This document shows, one piece after another, positions 23,912 to 31,774 of a stretch of DNA of 64,000 bases (the stretch's first letter is position 1; every line of letters starts with the position of its first letter). Source of the stretch: DAHUZL01 sp035533215. GTDB lineage: Bacteria; Chloroflexota; Dormibacteria; Aeolococcales; Bog-877. The stretch lies in NCBI GenBank assembly GCA_035533215.1, contig DATLUG010000028.1, forward strand, positions 1 through 64,000, read 5' to 3'. The position numbers were made by a program, and so were the translations under genes. Under the pieces are notes generated by a model that was not told the DNA's origin, ran no database searches, and was given only the letters and a program-made list of their open reading frames with translations.

Positions 23912-25915
23912 ATGGCGGGGGCTGAGCCGCCGGCGGAGGAGCCGGACCCGGCGCCTGGGCCGCCCGACCAGCCCGTCGTGCTGCCGGCCTGGGCCGAGGC
24001 CAGCCTCGGCGCCTTTGGCCTGGAGGGGGAGGACCAGGGCTCGGCGCCCGAGCCCACACCGGGCGACGCCGTGCCGCCCCGCCCCAGAGGGCCGGCGGCG
24101 GAGGACCGTCCGGGCTCCGTGCCCGCGGCGGCGGCGACGCCGCCCTTGGCGCCGCGGCCGCCCGCGACCCCGCCGCTCCCAGCCCGCCCCCCGGCCGCGG
24201 AGGCCAACCCGTGGCCGGAGCCGGCGTCGACCCGGAAGGGGATGCGGGAGCCCACCCCGCCGCCGCCGGCGCCGGACCCGGCTCCGGTCCCGGCGCAGCC
24301 GCCCGCCGCTGCGCCCGCCACCCTGCTCGGGCGTGCCGCCTGGAGCGTGCGCACCCTCCCGGGCCCCGCCGCCACCCGGACCGCGGCGCCGGGATCGCCG
24401 GCGGTGCCGGCGGCCGCGCCGACGGCCGCGCCGACGGCCGCCCCGCCCCGCCCCCACGGTGTTGCGCGCCCGCCGGTTGCGACACCGACGCCCCCGCGTG
24501 CGCCGAAGCCCGCGGCCCGCGAGCGGAGCGCTGCCCTGCGGGTGGCCCTGCCGGTGGCGCTGGCCCTGGCGGCGGCGGCCGGGGCGGTGGCGGCGCTCAC
24601 CCGGTTCTGGGTCGACGTCACCGTCGGCCGCGACCTCACCCTGCTGCCCGTGCTCCGGCTGCAGGACGCCGGCACCCTCAGCCTCGCCGCCCTCTGGCAC
24701 CCGATCGAGGGCAGCCGGATCCTCGCTCCGGAGCTGGTCGTGTTCGGTCTCCTGCCCGCCGTCCACCTGGACACCCGGGCGGAGATGCTGGTCGGCATCC
24801 TCCTCCTCATCGCCACCGCCTTCGCGCTCTTCGCCGTCTGGGGCGAGCCGGGACGGTGGCGGTGGTGGTGGTTCCTGCCGGCGGTCCCGCTGGTCTGCAG
24901 CCTGGTCCAGCTCCCGACCCTGCTGCTCGGCTTCCGGTTCGGCGACGCCCTGGCGCTGGCGGGGGTGGCGGCCGCCCTGGCGATGCTGAACCGCGACCAG
25001 CTCGAGCTCGGCGCCTTCCTCTTCGCGGTGCTGGGCGCCGGGATCGCCACCTGCTCCTCCTTCGAGGGCCTCTTCGTCTGGCCGGCGGGGCTGGTGGTCC
25101 TCGCCGGTCGACAGGGAAGCTGGATCGCCCGCGCGGGCTGGGCGCTCTGCGGGGCGGGGGCGGCGGTGGCGGTGCTCTGGCACCTCGACCTCGCCGGGCT
25201 CGGCGGGCCCGGGCTCCCCGTCTTCTGGGACCAGCCGGGTCGGGCCCTCGGCTTTCTCCTCACCTCGATCGGGTCGGTGCTGCCGGCCCCCGGCGGCGGG
25301 ATCTTCGGGGTCTGGCAGGCCGAGGTGCTGGGCGGAGCGATCCTGCTCGCGGCGGTGCTGGTCGCCTGCTGCTGGCGGCTGCGCCGCCCCGACGACCGGC
25401 GGCTGGCCGGGGTGTCCGGGGTGGCCGCCTTCGCGATCCTGGTGGACCTCGCCGAGACCGCCGGCCACGCCCAGTTCGGGGTCGCCACCGCCATCGGGTC
25501 CCGCTACCTGGCGGTCAACCTCCTCCTGCTCGCCGCGGTCTACCTCGGGGTGGTGACGGCGCTGGGCGGGGCGCGGGCGCTCCCGCCCACCGCCGCCCCC
25601 GCCCCCGCCGGCGGCGCGCTCGGGAGGCGCGGCGGCGCCCTGGCCCGCGGCAGGGCCGCGTCGGCCACGATCGCCACCGGCGCGGCGGTCGCGCTGGTCC
25701 TGGCCGCGGTTGCGCTCGGGGTGCCGGCCGGCCTGCGCACCGGTGCCAGGGTGCGGACCCAGCGGCTCCGGTCGGCCGCCGTCCTCGCCGACTACCGGAC
25801 CGCCTCCGCCCAGGCGATCCTGCGCACCCTCTACCCGTCGGCGCCCCGGCTCCGGGCCGACGCCGCGTTCCTCGCCGCCAACCGGCTCGGGATCTTCGCC
25901 GGCCCGACCCGGTAG
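23912..25915 (+). CDS. Polytopic membrane protein with 200-residue Pro/Ala-rich cytoplasmic tail
   Basis: 667 residues. Residues 1-210 are low-complexity Pro/Ala/Glu sequence without hydrophobic segments. From about 215 there are roughly ten membrane helices interspersed with loops, such as WVDVTVGRDLTLLPVLRLQDAG in the first extracellular loop, and it ends in a short soluble tail. I recognise no family motif; by context it could be a GT-C or polymer-processing protein. The ATG at 23912 has GAGAGGTG upstream with good spacing; a GTG five codons earlier is possible. It follows the GT2 gene by 45 nt. Confidence 0.6.
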   Translation: MAGAEPPAEEPDPAPGPPDQPVVLPAWAEASLGAFGLEGEDQGSAPEPTPGDAVPPRPRGPAAEDRPGSVPAAAATPPLAPRPPATPPLPARPPAAEANPWPEPASTRKGMREPTPPPPAPDPAPVPAQPPAAAPATLLGRAAWSVRTLPGPAATRTAAPGSPAVPAAAPTAAPTAAPPRPHGVARPPVATPTPPRAPKPAARERSAALRVALPVALALAAAAGAVAALTRFWVDVTVGRDLTLLPVLRLQDAGTLSLAALWHPIEGSRILAPELVVFGLLPAVHLDTRAEMLVGILLLIATAFALFAVWGEPGRWRWWWFLPAVPLVCSLVQLPTLLLGFRFGDALALAGVAAALAMLNRDQLELGAFLFAVLGAGIATCSSFEGLFVWPAGLVVLAGRQGSWIARAGWALCGAGAAVAVLWHLDLAGLGGPGLPVFWDQPGRALGFLLTSIGSVLPAPGGGIFGVWQAEVLGGAILLAAVLVACCWRLRRPDDRRLAGVSGVAAFAILVDLAETAGHAQFGVATAIGSRYLAVNLLLLAAVYLGVVTALGGARALPPTAAPAPAGGALGRRGGALARGRAASATIATGAAVALVLAAVALGVPAGLRTGARVRTQRLRSAAVLADYRTASAQAILRTLYPSAPRLRADAAFLAANRLGIFAGPTR

Positions 25916-25935
25916 GGCGGCGGGGCGGTCGGGAC

Positions 25936-25965
25936 TTGACCCCCCGGGCGGCGCGGGCGTATGGT
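25936..25965 (+). promoter_or_regulatory. Strong promoter of the TetR operon
   Basis: TTGACC at 25936-25941, an 18-nt spacer, and TATGGT at 25960-25965. This is the best -35/-10 pair in the window. Transcription should start within a few bases of the ATG at 25973. Confidence 0.7.
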
Positions 25966-25995
25966 TGAGCAAATGCTCAAAGCATCCGCTCAACC
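25963..25995. promoter_or_regulatory. 33-bp nested dyad over the TetR start codon, probable autoregulatory operator
   Basis: GGTTGAGC (25963-25970) pairs with GCTCAACC (25988-25995) and, inside it, ATGCT pairs with AGCAT around CAA, giving an almost perfect symmetrical site centred at 25979. A second register, TTGAGCA-AA-TGCTCAA, is at 25965-25980. The site overlaps the -10 box and the start codon, so binding would block initiation. Alternatively it is an RNA hairpin controlling translation. Confidence 0.6.
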
Positions 25996-26656
25996 CGGTG
26001 CCGCTGCCCCGCCGCTCGGGGGCGAGGTGGGCTCTAGCGAGGGGACCAGGCGGCGGATGGTCCGGGCCGCCCGGCTGACCCTGGAGCGTGAGGGCTTCGC
26101 CGGCACCACCGCCCGGGCCATCGCCCGGACCGGGCACCTCAACCAGGCGCTGATCTTCTACCACTTCGGCTCCGTCCACGCCTTGCTGCTGGCGGCCCTC
26201 GACGAGAGCAGCGAGCGCCGTCTGGCCCGCTACCGCGAGCAGCTGGCCGGCGTCGACTCGCCGACGGGGCTGGTCCGGGTGATGCGGAGCCTGTACGGGG
26301 AGGACCTCGCCGAGGGACACGTGGCGGTGGTCCAGGCACTGGCCGCGGGCGGGTCGTCCTCGACCGAGCTGGGCCGCGCCCTGGCGGCCCGGATGGAGCC
26401 CTGGGTCGACTTCGCCACCGAGGTGCTGTCCCGCCTGGTCGGGGCCACGCCGCTGGCGCCCTGGCTCCCGGTGCCGGACCTGGCCTTCGCCATCGTGGCC
26501 TGCTACTTCGGGATGGAGACCGTCGCCCACCTGGACGGCGACCGCTCCCGGGCCGCGTCGCTGTTCGAGACCGCGGCCCGGCTCGCCCCGCTGGCGGACC
26601 AGCTCCTCGGTCGGGGCGCGGGCCCGGGGCCGGCCGCGACGGGGGCCGCACCGTGA
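25973..26656 (+). CDS. TetR-family transcriptional regulator
   Basis: 227 residues. The N-terminal helix-turn-helix is clear: RAARLTLEREGFAGTTARAIARTG, then HLNQALIFYHFGS, the recognition helix with the family-typical YHF. The C-terminal ligand domain is not assignable. The ATG at 25973 is preferred to earlier in-frame codons because these lie inside the -10 box. It probably represses the operon with the epimerase-like and membrane genes that follow; the epimerase GTG overlaps its stop by 4 bp. Confidence 0.9.
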   Translation: MLKASAQPGAAAPPLGGEVGSSEGTRRRMVRAARLTLEREGFAGTTARAIARTGHLNQALIFYHFGSVHALLLAALDESSERRLARYREQLAGVDSPTGLVRVMRSLYGEDLAEGHVAVVQALAAGGSSSTELGRALAARMEPWVDFATEVLSRLVGATPLAPWLPVPDLAFAIVACYFGMETVAHLDGDRSRAASLFETAARLAPLADQLLGRGAGPGPAATGAAP

Positions 26657-27546
26657 TCTGCGTCACCGGCGCGGGGGGGTTCGTCGGCCGCCACCTGGTG
26701 CGCCGGCTGGTGTCCCTCGGGCGACCGGTTCGGGCGGTGGTCCGCCACCCCGACGAGGCCGGCTTCCCCGCGGAGGTGGAGGTGGTGGTGGCGGACGTGA
26801 CCCGGCCGGAGACCCTCGGCAGGGCCGTGGAGGGGGCAGGGGCACTGGTGCACGCCGCCGCCCTCGTCGCCAACCGCACGGAGCCGTACCGGGGCGCCTA
26901 CGACGCCGTGAACCGGGTCGGGACCGAGAACGTCGCCGCCGCCGCGAGGCGGGCCGGGGTGGGGCGCTGGGTCCTGCTGTCGGGGCTGGGGACCAGCCGC
27001 GGGCGCCCCGGGAGCTACCTGGCGACGCGCTGGGGGATGGAGGAGGCGGTGCGCCGCAGCCAGATCCCCTATGCGATCCTGCAGCCGTCGGTGTGCTTCG
27101 GGACCGGCGCGCCGTTCGTCACCGAGCTGGCCCGGCTGGCCCGGGCGCTGCCGGTGGTGCCGGCGATCGGGGGCGGCGGCCGCCGGTTCCAGCCGATCTG
27201 GGTCGAGGACCTCGCCCACTGCCTGGTGCTCTGCCTCGACGACGACGGCCTGCTGGGCGCGGCCCACCCGGTCGGGGGAGCCGAGCAGGTCACCTTCCGG
27301 GCGATCATCCAGGCGATCGGCCGGGCGATCGGCCGCCGCCGCACCACCGTCTTCGTGCCGGTGGCGGTCGCCCGGGCCGAGGCCCGTCTGATGGCGCGGG
27401 TGCTGGCCCGGCCGCCGCTCACCCCCGCCGCGGTCGAGCTGTTCACCCTCGACCAGACCACCCGGCTCGACGCCGTCGAGCATGCCTTCGGCTTCGTCCC
27501 GCGCGGCTTCACCGCCCACCTCGCCGCCCACGGCCTCGATGGCTGA
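26653..27546 (+). CDS. NAD(P)-dependent epimerase/dehydratase-like protein (extended SDR, NmrA/NDUFA9-like)
   Basis: 297 residues. The dinucleotide-binding motif GAGGFVGRHLV (5-15) and VHAAALV are those of the extended/atypical short-chain dehydrogenases. The canonical YxxxK is not obvious; the equivalent position reads YLATRWGMEE. This is typical of NDUFA9/NmrA-like members that bind NADPH without a defined reaction. Translation is coupled to the TetR gene by a GTGA overlap. The substrate is unknown. Confidence 0.85.
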   Translation: MICVTGAGGFVGRHLVRRLVSLGRPVRAVVRHPDEAGFPAEVEVVVADVTRPETLGRAVEGAGALVHAAALVANRTEPYRGAYDAVNRVGTENVAAAARRAGVGRWVLLSGLGTSRGRPGSYLATRWGMEEAVRRSQIPYAILQPSVCFGTGAPFVTELARLARALPVVPAIGGGGRRFQPIWVEDLAHCLVLCLDDDGLLGAAHPVGGAEQVTFRAIIQAIGRAIGRRRTTVFVPVAVARAEARLMARVLARPPLTPAAVELFTLDQTTRLDAVEHAFGFVPRGFTAHLAAHGLDG

Positions 27547-28168
27547 TCGCGGGAGCGAGGCGTCCCCCCGCGCCCGTCGCCCGGCGCTGGTCGCCGCCAT
27601 CCTGTTCGTCGTCGCCCTCGCCGGCTACCTCTGGCTGATCCGGCAGCAGGAGGTCGGCGGACCGCCGCCGTCGACCTGGGCGATCGCGGCCGCGCTGGCC
27701 GGCCTGGCCGCCGCCGCCGCCGGCGGCGCGGTGGCCCGCTCGCGCTCGCTCCGGCTGGCCCTGCTCAGCGCCAGCGCCGTCGCGGGCCTGATCCTCGGCG
27801 TGCTGGCGCTCTTCGACATCGGGCTGGCGGTGCTGGCGGGGGGGGTGCTCGCGCTCCGCGCCCACGCGCTGACCGGGCCCGGCGCGGGGCGGCGGGCCGG
27901 CGTCGTCGCCAGCCTGGCCGGGACCCTGGCGGCGCTGGCGGTGCTGGGGGTGGTCTTCGTCCCCTCGATGGTCCCCAGCGTCGGCTGCCAGGGCGGATCC
28001 CCCAGCTTCAGCAGCGGCTGGGGACCGTTGGCAGGCGGCGAGGGCACCGTGTCGGGCTCCGCTAGCCCGAACGGCCGGTCCGTCGCCACGATCACGCTCC
28101 AGGGCGGCAGGACCGTGCGGCTCACCTGCCGTAGCGGCCGTCCCCGGCGGGTGCGGGCCGCCGGATGA
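27539..28168 (+). CDS. Small membrane protein, four predicted helices
   Basis: 209 residues. Helices at about 15-33, 46-65, 70-110 and 118-145 are followed by a soluble C-terminal 60 residues with one Cys pair (VGCQGG and RLTCRS). No family recognised. The ATG overlaps the end of the epimerase gene by 8 bp, so it is the third gene of the TetR operon. The Cys pair outside the membrane could form a disulfide. Confidence 0.65.
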   Translation: MADRGSEASPRARRPALVAAILFVVALAGYLWLIRQQEVGGPPPSTWAIAAALAGLAAAAAGGAVARSRSLRLALLSASAVAGLILGVLALFDIGLAVLAGGVLALRAHALTGPGAGRRAGVVASLAGTLAALAVLGVVFVPSMVPSVGCQGGSPSFSSGWGPLAGGEGTVSGSASPNGRSVATITLQGGRTVRLTCRSGRPRRVRAAG

Positions 28169-28173
28169 CGGCG

Positions 28174-28200
28174 CTCCCGGGGGGGCCGGTCAGCCGGGAG
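28174..28200. terminator. Inverted repeat at the convergent end of the TetR operon and gtrA-like gene
   Basis: CTCCCGG (28174-28180) and CCGGGAG (28194-28200) with a 13-nt loop between convergent stop codons. No T-run. A terminator is likely only by position. Confidence 0.35.
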
Positions 28201-28702
28201 GGGGAGGGGAGCCGGTCACGCCCCGCCTGGCGGCGGCACGGAAGGTGACCCGGTCGTTGGCGAGGTAGTTCCACAGGCTCGCCGACGCCGCCCCGCAGAG
28301 GCTGGCCACCAGGTAGTGGAGGCCCAGCACCGTCGCCGCGGTCAGCAGCACCGCCTCGTTGAGGCCGAGCCCGACCAGGCTCACCGCCTCGAAGGTGAGG
28401 AACCGCCGAGGGCCGGCGCTCCCCCCGGCCCGGTCGCGCCAGGTGATCCTGGAGTTGACCGTGAAGGTGACCAGGATGGCGGTCTGGATCGCCAGGCCCG
28501 ATCCCAGCCAGAGGGGCAGGTGGAGCCGGCCGTACAGGAGCGCGGTCGCGCCCAGCTGGGTGCCGAGCCCCAGCAGCCCGGCGGTCACGAAGGCGGCCAG
28601 CCGGGTGGGGTGGGTCCGCGGCACCCGGCGGCCGGTGCGATCCGCGGGGGCCCCGATCCGGAGCGTCGGCTCGGGCAGGCGGGAGGTGGTGGGGGGCAGC
28701 AT
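28190..28702 (-). CDS. GtrA family membrane protein
   Basis: 170 residues with four membrane helices in the GtrA pattern: a basic start, AAFVTAGLLGLG, TFTVNSRITWR and a last loop NYLANDRVTFR. The NSxxTW/NYxxNxxxTF pairs are the family signature. GtrA-type proteins are thought to flip polyprenyl-phosphate-linked sugars across the membrane. That fits the many glycosyltransferases on either side. A minus-strand TAGGCT at 28737-28742 is a possible -10 with a 34-nt leader. Confidence 0.85.
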   Translation of the reverse strand: MLPPTTSRLPEPTLRIGAPADRTGRRVPRTHPTRLAAFVTAGLLGLGTQLGATALLYGRLHLPLWLGSGLAIQTAILVTFTVNSRITWRDRAGGSAGPRRFLTFEAVSLVGLGLNEAVLLTAATVLGLHYLVASLCGAASASLWNYLANDRVTFRAAARRGVTGSPPPPG

Positions 28703-29865
28703 GGTGGGACCGGAGCCGGCGCGGCTCTCTGATCGAGCCTACCAAGCGGTAGCGAACCGGATGGCCGTTGCCGTGGTCACACCTGGGTGGCAACCGGGTG
28801 GCGCCGGGATGACGGCGGCGGTGCCGGCGGCGGTGCCGGCGGTGCCGGTCGTGCACCGCGGGGCGGGCGTGCGCGAGGCTCGCCGATCATCCGTCGGTGA
28901 CCGGCGAGGGCACGGTGAGCAGCCGCGAGGCGGATGGCGGAGCCGGGCGGCGGTCCCGTCCGCCGTGGGCGGCCACCCTGCGGATCCGGCCGACACGGGC
29001 GCCGGCGGGAGACGGTGGCGGGGGTGGCCCGTGGTCGGTCCGGCTCCCCGCACCCCTGGAGCCGCTCGCCCCTGCACCGCCGCCAGCCGGGAGACCCTCC
29101 CAGCACGCGCCGACGCGGCGGCCGGGATCGCTCACCGGGCGCTGCTGCAGGTGGCGGCGGGGTGCGATGGGGCCTCGTCCTGTCGCGCCCTGCCCGACGT
29201 CCGCTTGCAAGCCCCAGGCGTCAGTCGGGGCGTTGTCGGTCGAGCCTGAGGCGGGCGCACATGACCAGCCAGGCCGCCCGCGTGGTGCGGCGGTGTCCCG
29301 ATCGCCGCACGGTTGGCGTATTCGTCCGCAATCGCAGCGCCATCAGCAGGGCTGTGCCACCCGACACGACAACGGAACTCCCTGAGGGTGCATGTGGCTT
29401 CAGTCATGATGACGGCCCCGAACGCGTCCTCGTGATGCCGATGCCATCCATCTCGCTCGTGCCACGCCTTCACCGTGAGACGCCTCCTGTGATCAGGCAT
29501 CTCGGCGAGCCCACCCCGGCGAGGCTTCCTGTCGGGATCCCCGGCGCCCCAGCATCGGGGTCGGACGAGGCGGATCCCTTCAGCGGCCAGTGCGCGGTGC
29601 ACGCGGACCACGTGGCTGCCACCGCGCCACGTCCAGGGCGTGCGCTGGGGGCGAAGGTGGCGGAGTCAGCGGTCTCGGTTCTGTCAGGCCCCGGTCACGG
29701 GCAGCATCCGAGTCCGGCCCGTGCTGAACCCACGCCTGCCAGAGGGAGATGCATCGGCGCAGCTGATGGCGATGGAAGCGCCCGACGGGGGTGAGGGAGC
29801 CAACGACCGAAGGAGCCATCGGATGCCCGAGGGGAGGGACATCGCATCCCTCCCCTCGTGCCAGT
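28703..29865. other. Long gap without a supported gene, lower GC
   Basis: About 1.16 kb. Short open frames on both strands give products with no recognisable fold, and neither strand shows the strong third-position G/C bias of the real genes. From about 29,230 onwards the base composition drops visibly compared with the flanks. It may be a decayed insertion or gene remnants. I could not identify any coding fragment by motif. Confidence 0.5.
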
Positions 29866-30633
29866 TCAGCTTGCGACGACCCAGGCGTCCAGCGTTCCGG
29901 GATAAAAGGCTGAGATGGAGACCATGTCGGCGGACCAGCAGTCGATGGTGACGGTGTGCGACCCAGCCGCAAGACCCGATCGGCCGCCGGTGAGATTCAG
30001 GACGGCATCGTACGGTGCGGCGGACGACGTCTGACCCTGTGACTCCGCGATCGCCGTTCCATCGAGGTTCAGCGTGCATGACACGGGTGCGCTCGGGAAG
30101 GACGGTGAGCCATTGCCAAAGCTGACGGTCGCTGTCGCCATGAGTGTGCCGGCAAAGGTGGGCGACAGGCTCACCGTGGCGACCTGGCTGCCCGGGGCCG
30201 TGGGCGGCAGAAGGAAGAACGGGAAGACCTGGCTCACGCCTCCGGAGGTCGGTCCGGGGGCTCCAGTCGGGCCTGGCGGCCCAGGAGGTCCGGCGATGCC
30301 AGCTCCCGAACGCCCAGCCGGTCCTTGCGGCCCCGGCGGCCCCGCCGGTCCCTGTGGACCCGCCTGGCCGTGAACGGCCTTGAGAGCGGCCGCCAACGCG
30401 GCTTCCGACGGGAACCGGATGACGGTGCCGGTTGGACACTGGGAGGCCACCGTCGCGTTGACCACGGTCAGCTGCCGCCCTGGTGCGTTCCAGCAGGCGG
30501 TGAGTATGGGTGCGGTGCTGATGGTGGTCTCCGGATGGACGGCCGCCGATGCGGCATAGGCTCCGCTTCCCAGGGCTATGGCGGCGGCAGCGCCTACGGT
30601 CAGTCGCCGGGTCGGGATGAACGACAGTCTCAC
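29866..30633 (-). CDS. Secreted collagen-like protein
   Basis: 255 residues. A signal-peptide-like segment (LTVGAAAAIALGSGAYAASA) is followed by a short Cys-containing domain, then a Gly-X-Y run of about 14 triplets (GPQGPAGPPGPQGPAG and similar, about residues 92-136), and a C-terminal beta-rich domain of about 120 residues ending TLDAWVVAS. Gly-X-Y runs form triple helices in bacterial collagen-like surface proteins, and the C-terminal domain may trimerise it. The GTG start is set by a GGAGG 5 nt upstream; an overlapping ATG there runs straight into a stop. It is alone in a lower-GC stretch. Confidence 0.85.
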   Translation of the reverse strand: MRLSFIPTRRLTVGAAAAIALGSGAYAASAAVHPETTISTAPILTACWNAPGRQLTVVNATVASQCPTGTVIRFPSEAALAAALKAVHGQAGPQGPAGPPGPQGPAGRSGAGIAGPPGPPGPTGAPGPTSGGVSQVFPFFLLPPTAPGSQVATVSLSPTFAGTLMATATVSFGNGSPSFPSAPVSCTLNLDGTAIAESQGQTSSAAPYDAVLNLTGGRSGLAAGSHTVTIDCWSADMVSISAFYPGTLDAWVVAS

Positions 30634-30673
30634 ATGGTCCTCCGAAGCGATGGGTTGGGATTCGCCCACGCCC

Positions 30674-30703
30674 AGGGTAGGCGGCAGCTCAGCCCGCCCG
30701 CAA
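30674..30703 (-). promoter_or_regulatory. Probable promoter of the collagen-like gene
   Basis: On the minus strand TTGCGG (30698-30703), an 18-nt spacer and TACCCT (30674-30679). It gives a leader of about 35 nt that contains the GGAGG ribosome binding site. Confidence 0.35.
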
Positions 30704-31054
30704 CCACGGGTGGATGATGGCCGCTGCGGGGGCGGAGCCGACAGCGGACGACGAGATTGGGCACGTTGGATCATCTCGCGACGCACGAGACCGTTGGGGC
30801 CGCGTGGCATGCTGGCGGCATCTGGGCGGCCGCGGCGGGTCAGGAGTGGGCGTGCCTCTCCGACCACCCCGACCGCGGGCTGCCCGCGGTCGGGGCCGAG
30901 ACGGGCGCACCGGGAGGCCGTCACCGAGGCGACCCCGTTGCCCTGCTGGCTCACCGCACCCCTAAAGTCGCGCGCCGGTGCTCGAGCCGCACCCAGCTGG
31001 GGTAGCCCGCCATCACGCGCCGAGCCCGGGGCCAGGATCGCTCCTCGTGCGCTG
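30704..31054. other. Gap without a supported gene
   Basis: About 350 bases between the collagen-like gene promoter and the end of the Doc-like gene. I see no gene, tRNA or obvious repeat in it. Confidence 0.4.
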
Positions 31055-31417
31055 TTACACCGCCAGGCGACCGGCGATGGCGCCGTGTCCGGCGGTGCCC
31101 TGGGCGACGTCCATGACCGATCGAAACGCGTCGGCGTTGGTGACGCCCGGGCGGTGCCCGTGGAGACTGGGGAAGGCGTGCGTGGCCAGCCACGCCGGGC
31201 GCGTGTCGCCATCGACGAGGGCGCCGTGCAGCGCGACCGAATGGAGCAAGGCTGCACCCTTGCGGGCGAGATCACCGTACGCGTCCTGGCCGAATGCGCG
31301 TGCTCGGGGCCGGGCCACCGCCGACTCCAGGGGGCCCAGGTCACGAATCGGCCCCACCCCCAGCACGTCGACCATCTCGAGCAGGTCTTCGAGATCGGGG
31401 TCCTCGACAGACGTCAC
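31055..31417 (-). CDS. Doc/Fic-type toxin with degenerate active-site motif
   Basis: 120 residues, the length of Doc toxins. IRDLGPLESAVARPRA and GALLHS-like segments (ARKGAALLHSVAL) align with the conserved Doc helices, and VMDVAQG matches the C-terminal VxxVAxG. The catalytic segment, normally HPFxDGNKR, reads GALVDGDTR (65-73): the His is Gly, the Asn is Asp and the Lys is Thr. Only the Asp, Gly and Arg remain. So it is either inactive or uses altered chemistry. The GTG overlaps the antitoxin stop (GTGA). Confidence 0.75.
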   Translation of the reverse strand: MTSVEDPDLEDLLEMVDVLGVGPIRDLGPLESAVARPRARAFGQDAYGDLARKGAALLHSVALHGALVDGDTRPAWLATHAFPSLHGHRPGVTNADAFRSVMDVAQGTAGHGAIAGRLAV

Positions 31418-31659
31418 GCCGTGCCGAGGCGATCCAGGGCCTCGTGCCACTCGCGCGGTCCCTCGCCCACGGCGGTACGCACGCGCGCTCGATGCTCGAA
31501 CCGCGCCCAGCGCTCCAGCACGGCCCGGCGGATGACCTCCGGTCGAGACCGTCGCTCCGCCCCGGCCAGCCCGTCCCGTGCCCGCTCCACCGCATCGTCC
31601 GCTCGGAGGGTGAGCGCCAGGCGGACTCGCTCCCGCATTGGGACCACCGGCACGACCAT
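31414..31659 (-). CDS. Antitoxin of the Doc-like module, ribbon-helix-helix type
   Basis: 81 residues. The central VRLALTLRADDAVERARDG...RRSRPEVIRRAVLERW fits a ribbon-helix-helix DNA-binding domain, with a polar C-terminal tail that would contact the toxin. Overlap with the toxin gene by 4 bp supports the pairing. The start is uncertain: ATG at 31659 or 31638, or an earlier one at 31716; no clear ribosome binding site distinguishes them. Confidence 0.7.
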   Translation of the reverse strand: MVVPVVPMRERVRLALTLRADDAVERARDGLAGAERRSRPEVIRRAVLERWARFEHRARVRTAVGEGPREWHEALDRLGTA

Positions 31660-31686
31660 CTCGCTCGACCGCGAGGACGAGGCAGG

Positions 31687-31707
31687 AGCCCTCACCTCGC
31701 GAGGGCT
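31687..31707. promoter_or_regulatory. Operator-like inverted repeat upstream of the Doc module antitoxin
   Basis: AGCCCTC (31687-31693) and GAGGGCT (31701-31707), with a centred palindrome CCTCGCGAGG (31695-31704). It lies 28 nt upstream of the antitoxin start, where autorepression is expected. Confidence 0.4.
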
Positions 31708-31774
31708 GCACCCCATCCCGCCGATCCGGGTCTGCTCGGCCCCATCCAGAGATGCCGCCGAGCAGAGCCCGCGG

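Noticed and set aside
29132..29611. Minus-strand frame of 159 codons in the lower-GC gap
   Set aside because: No recognisable domain, and codon positions lack the strong G/C bias seen in real genes; other frames in the same place are also open.
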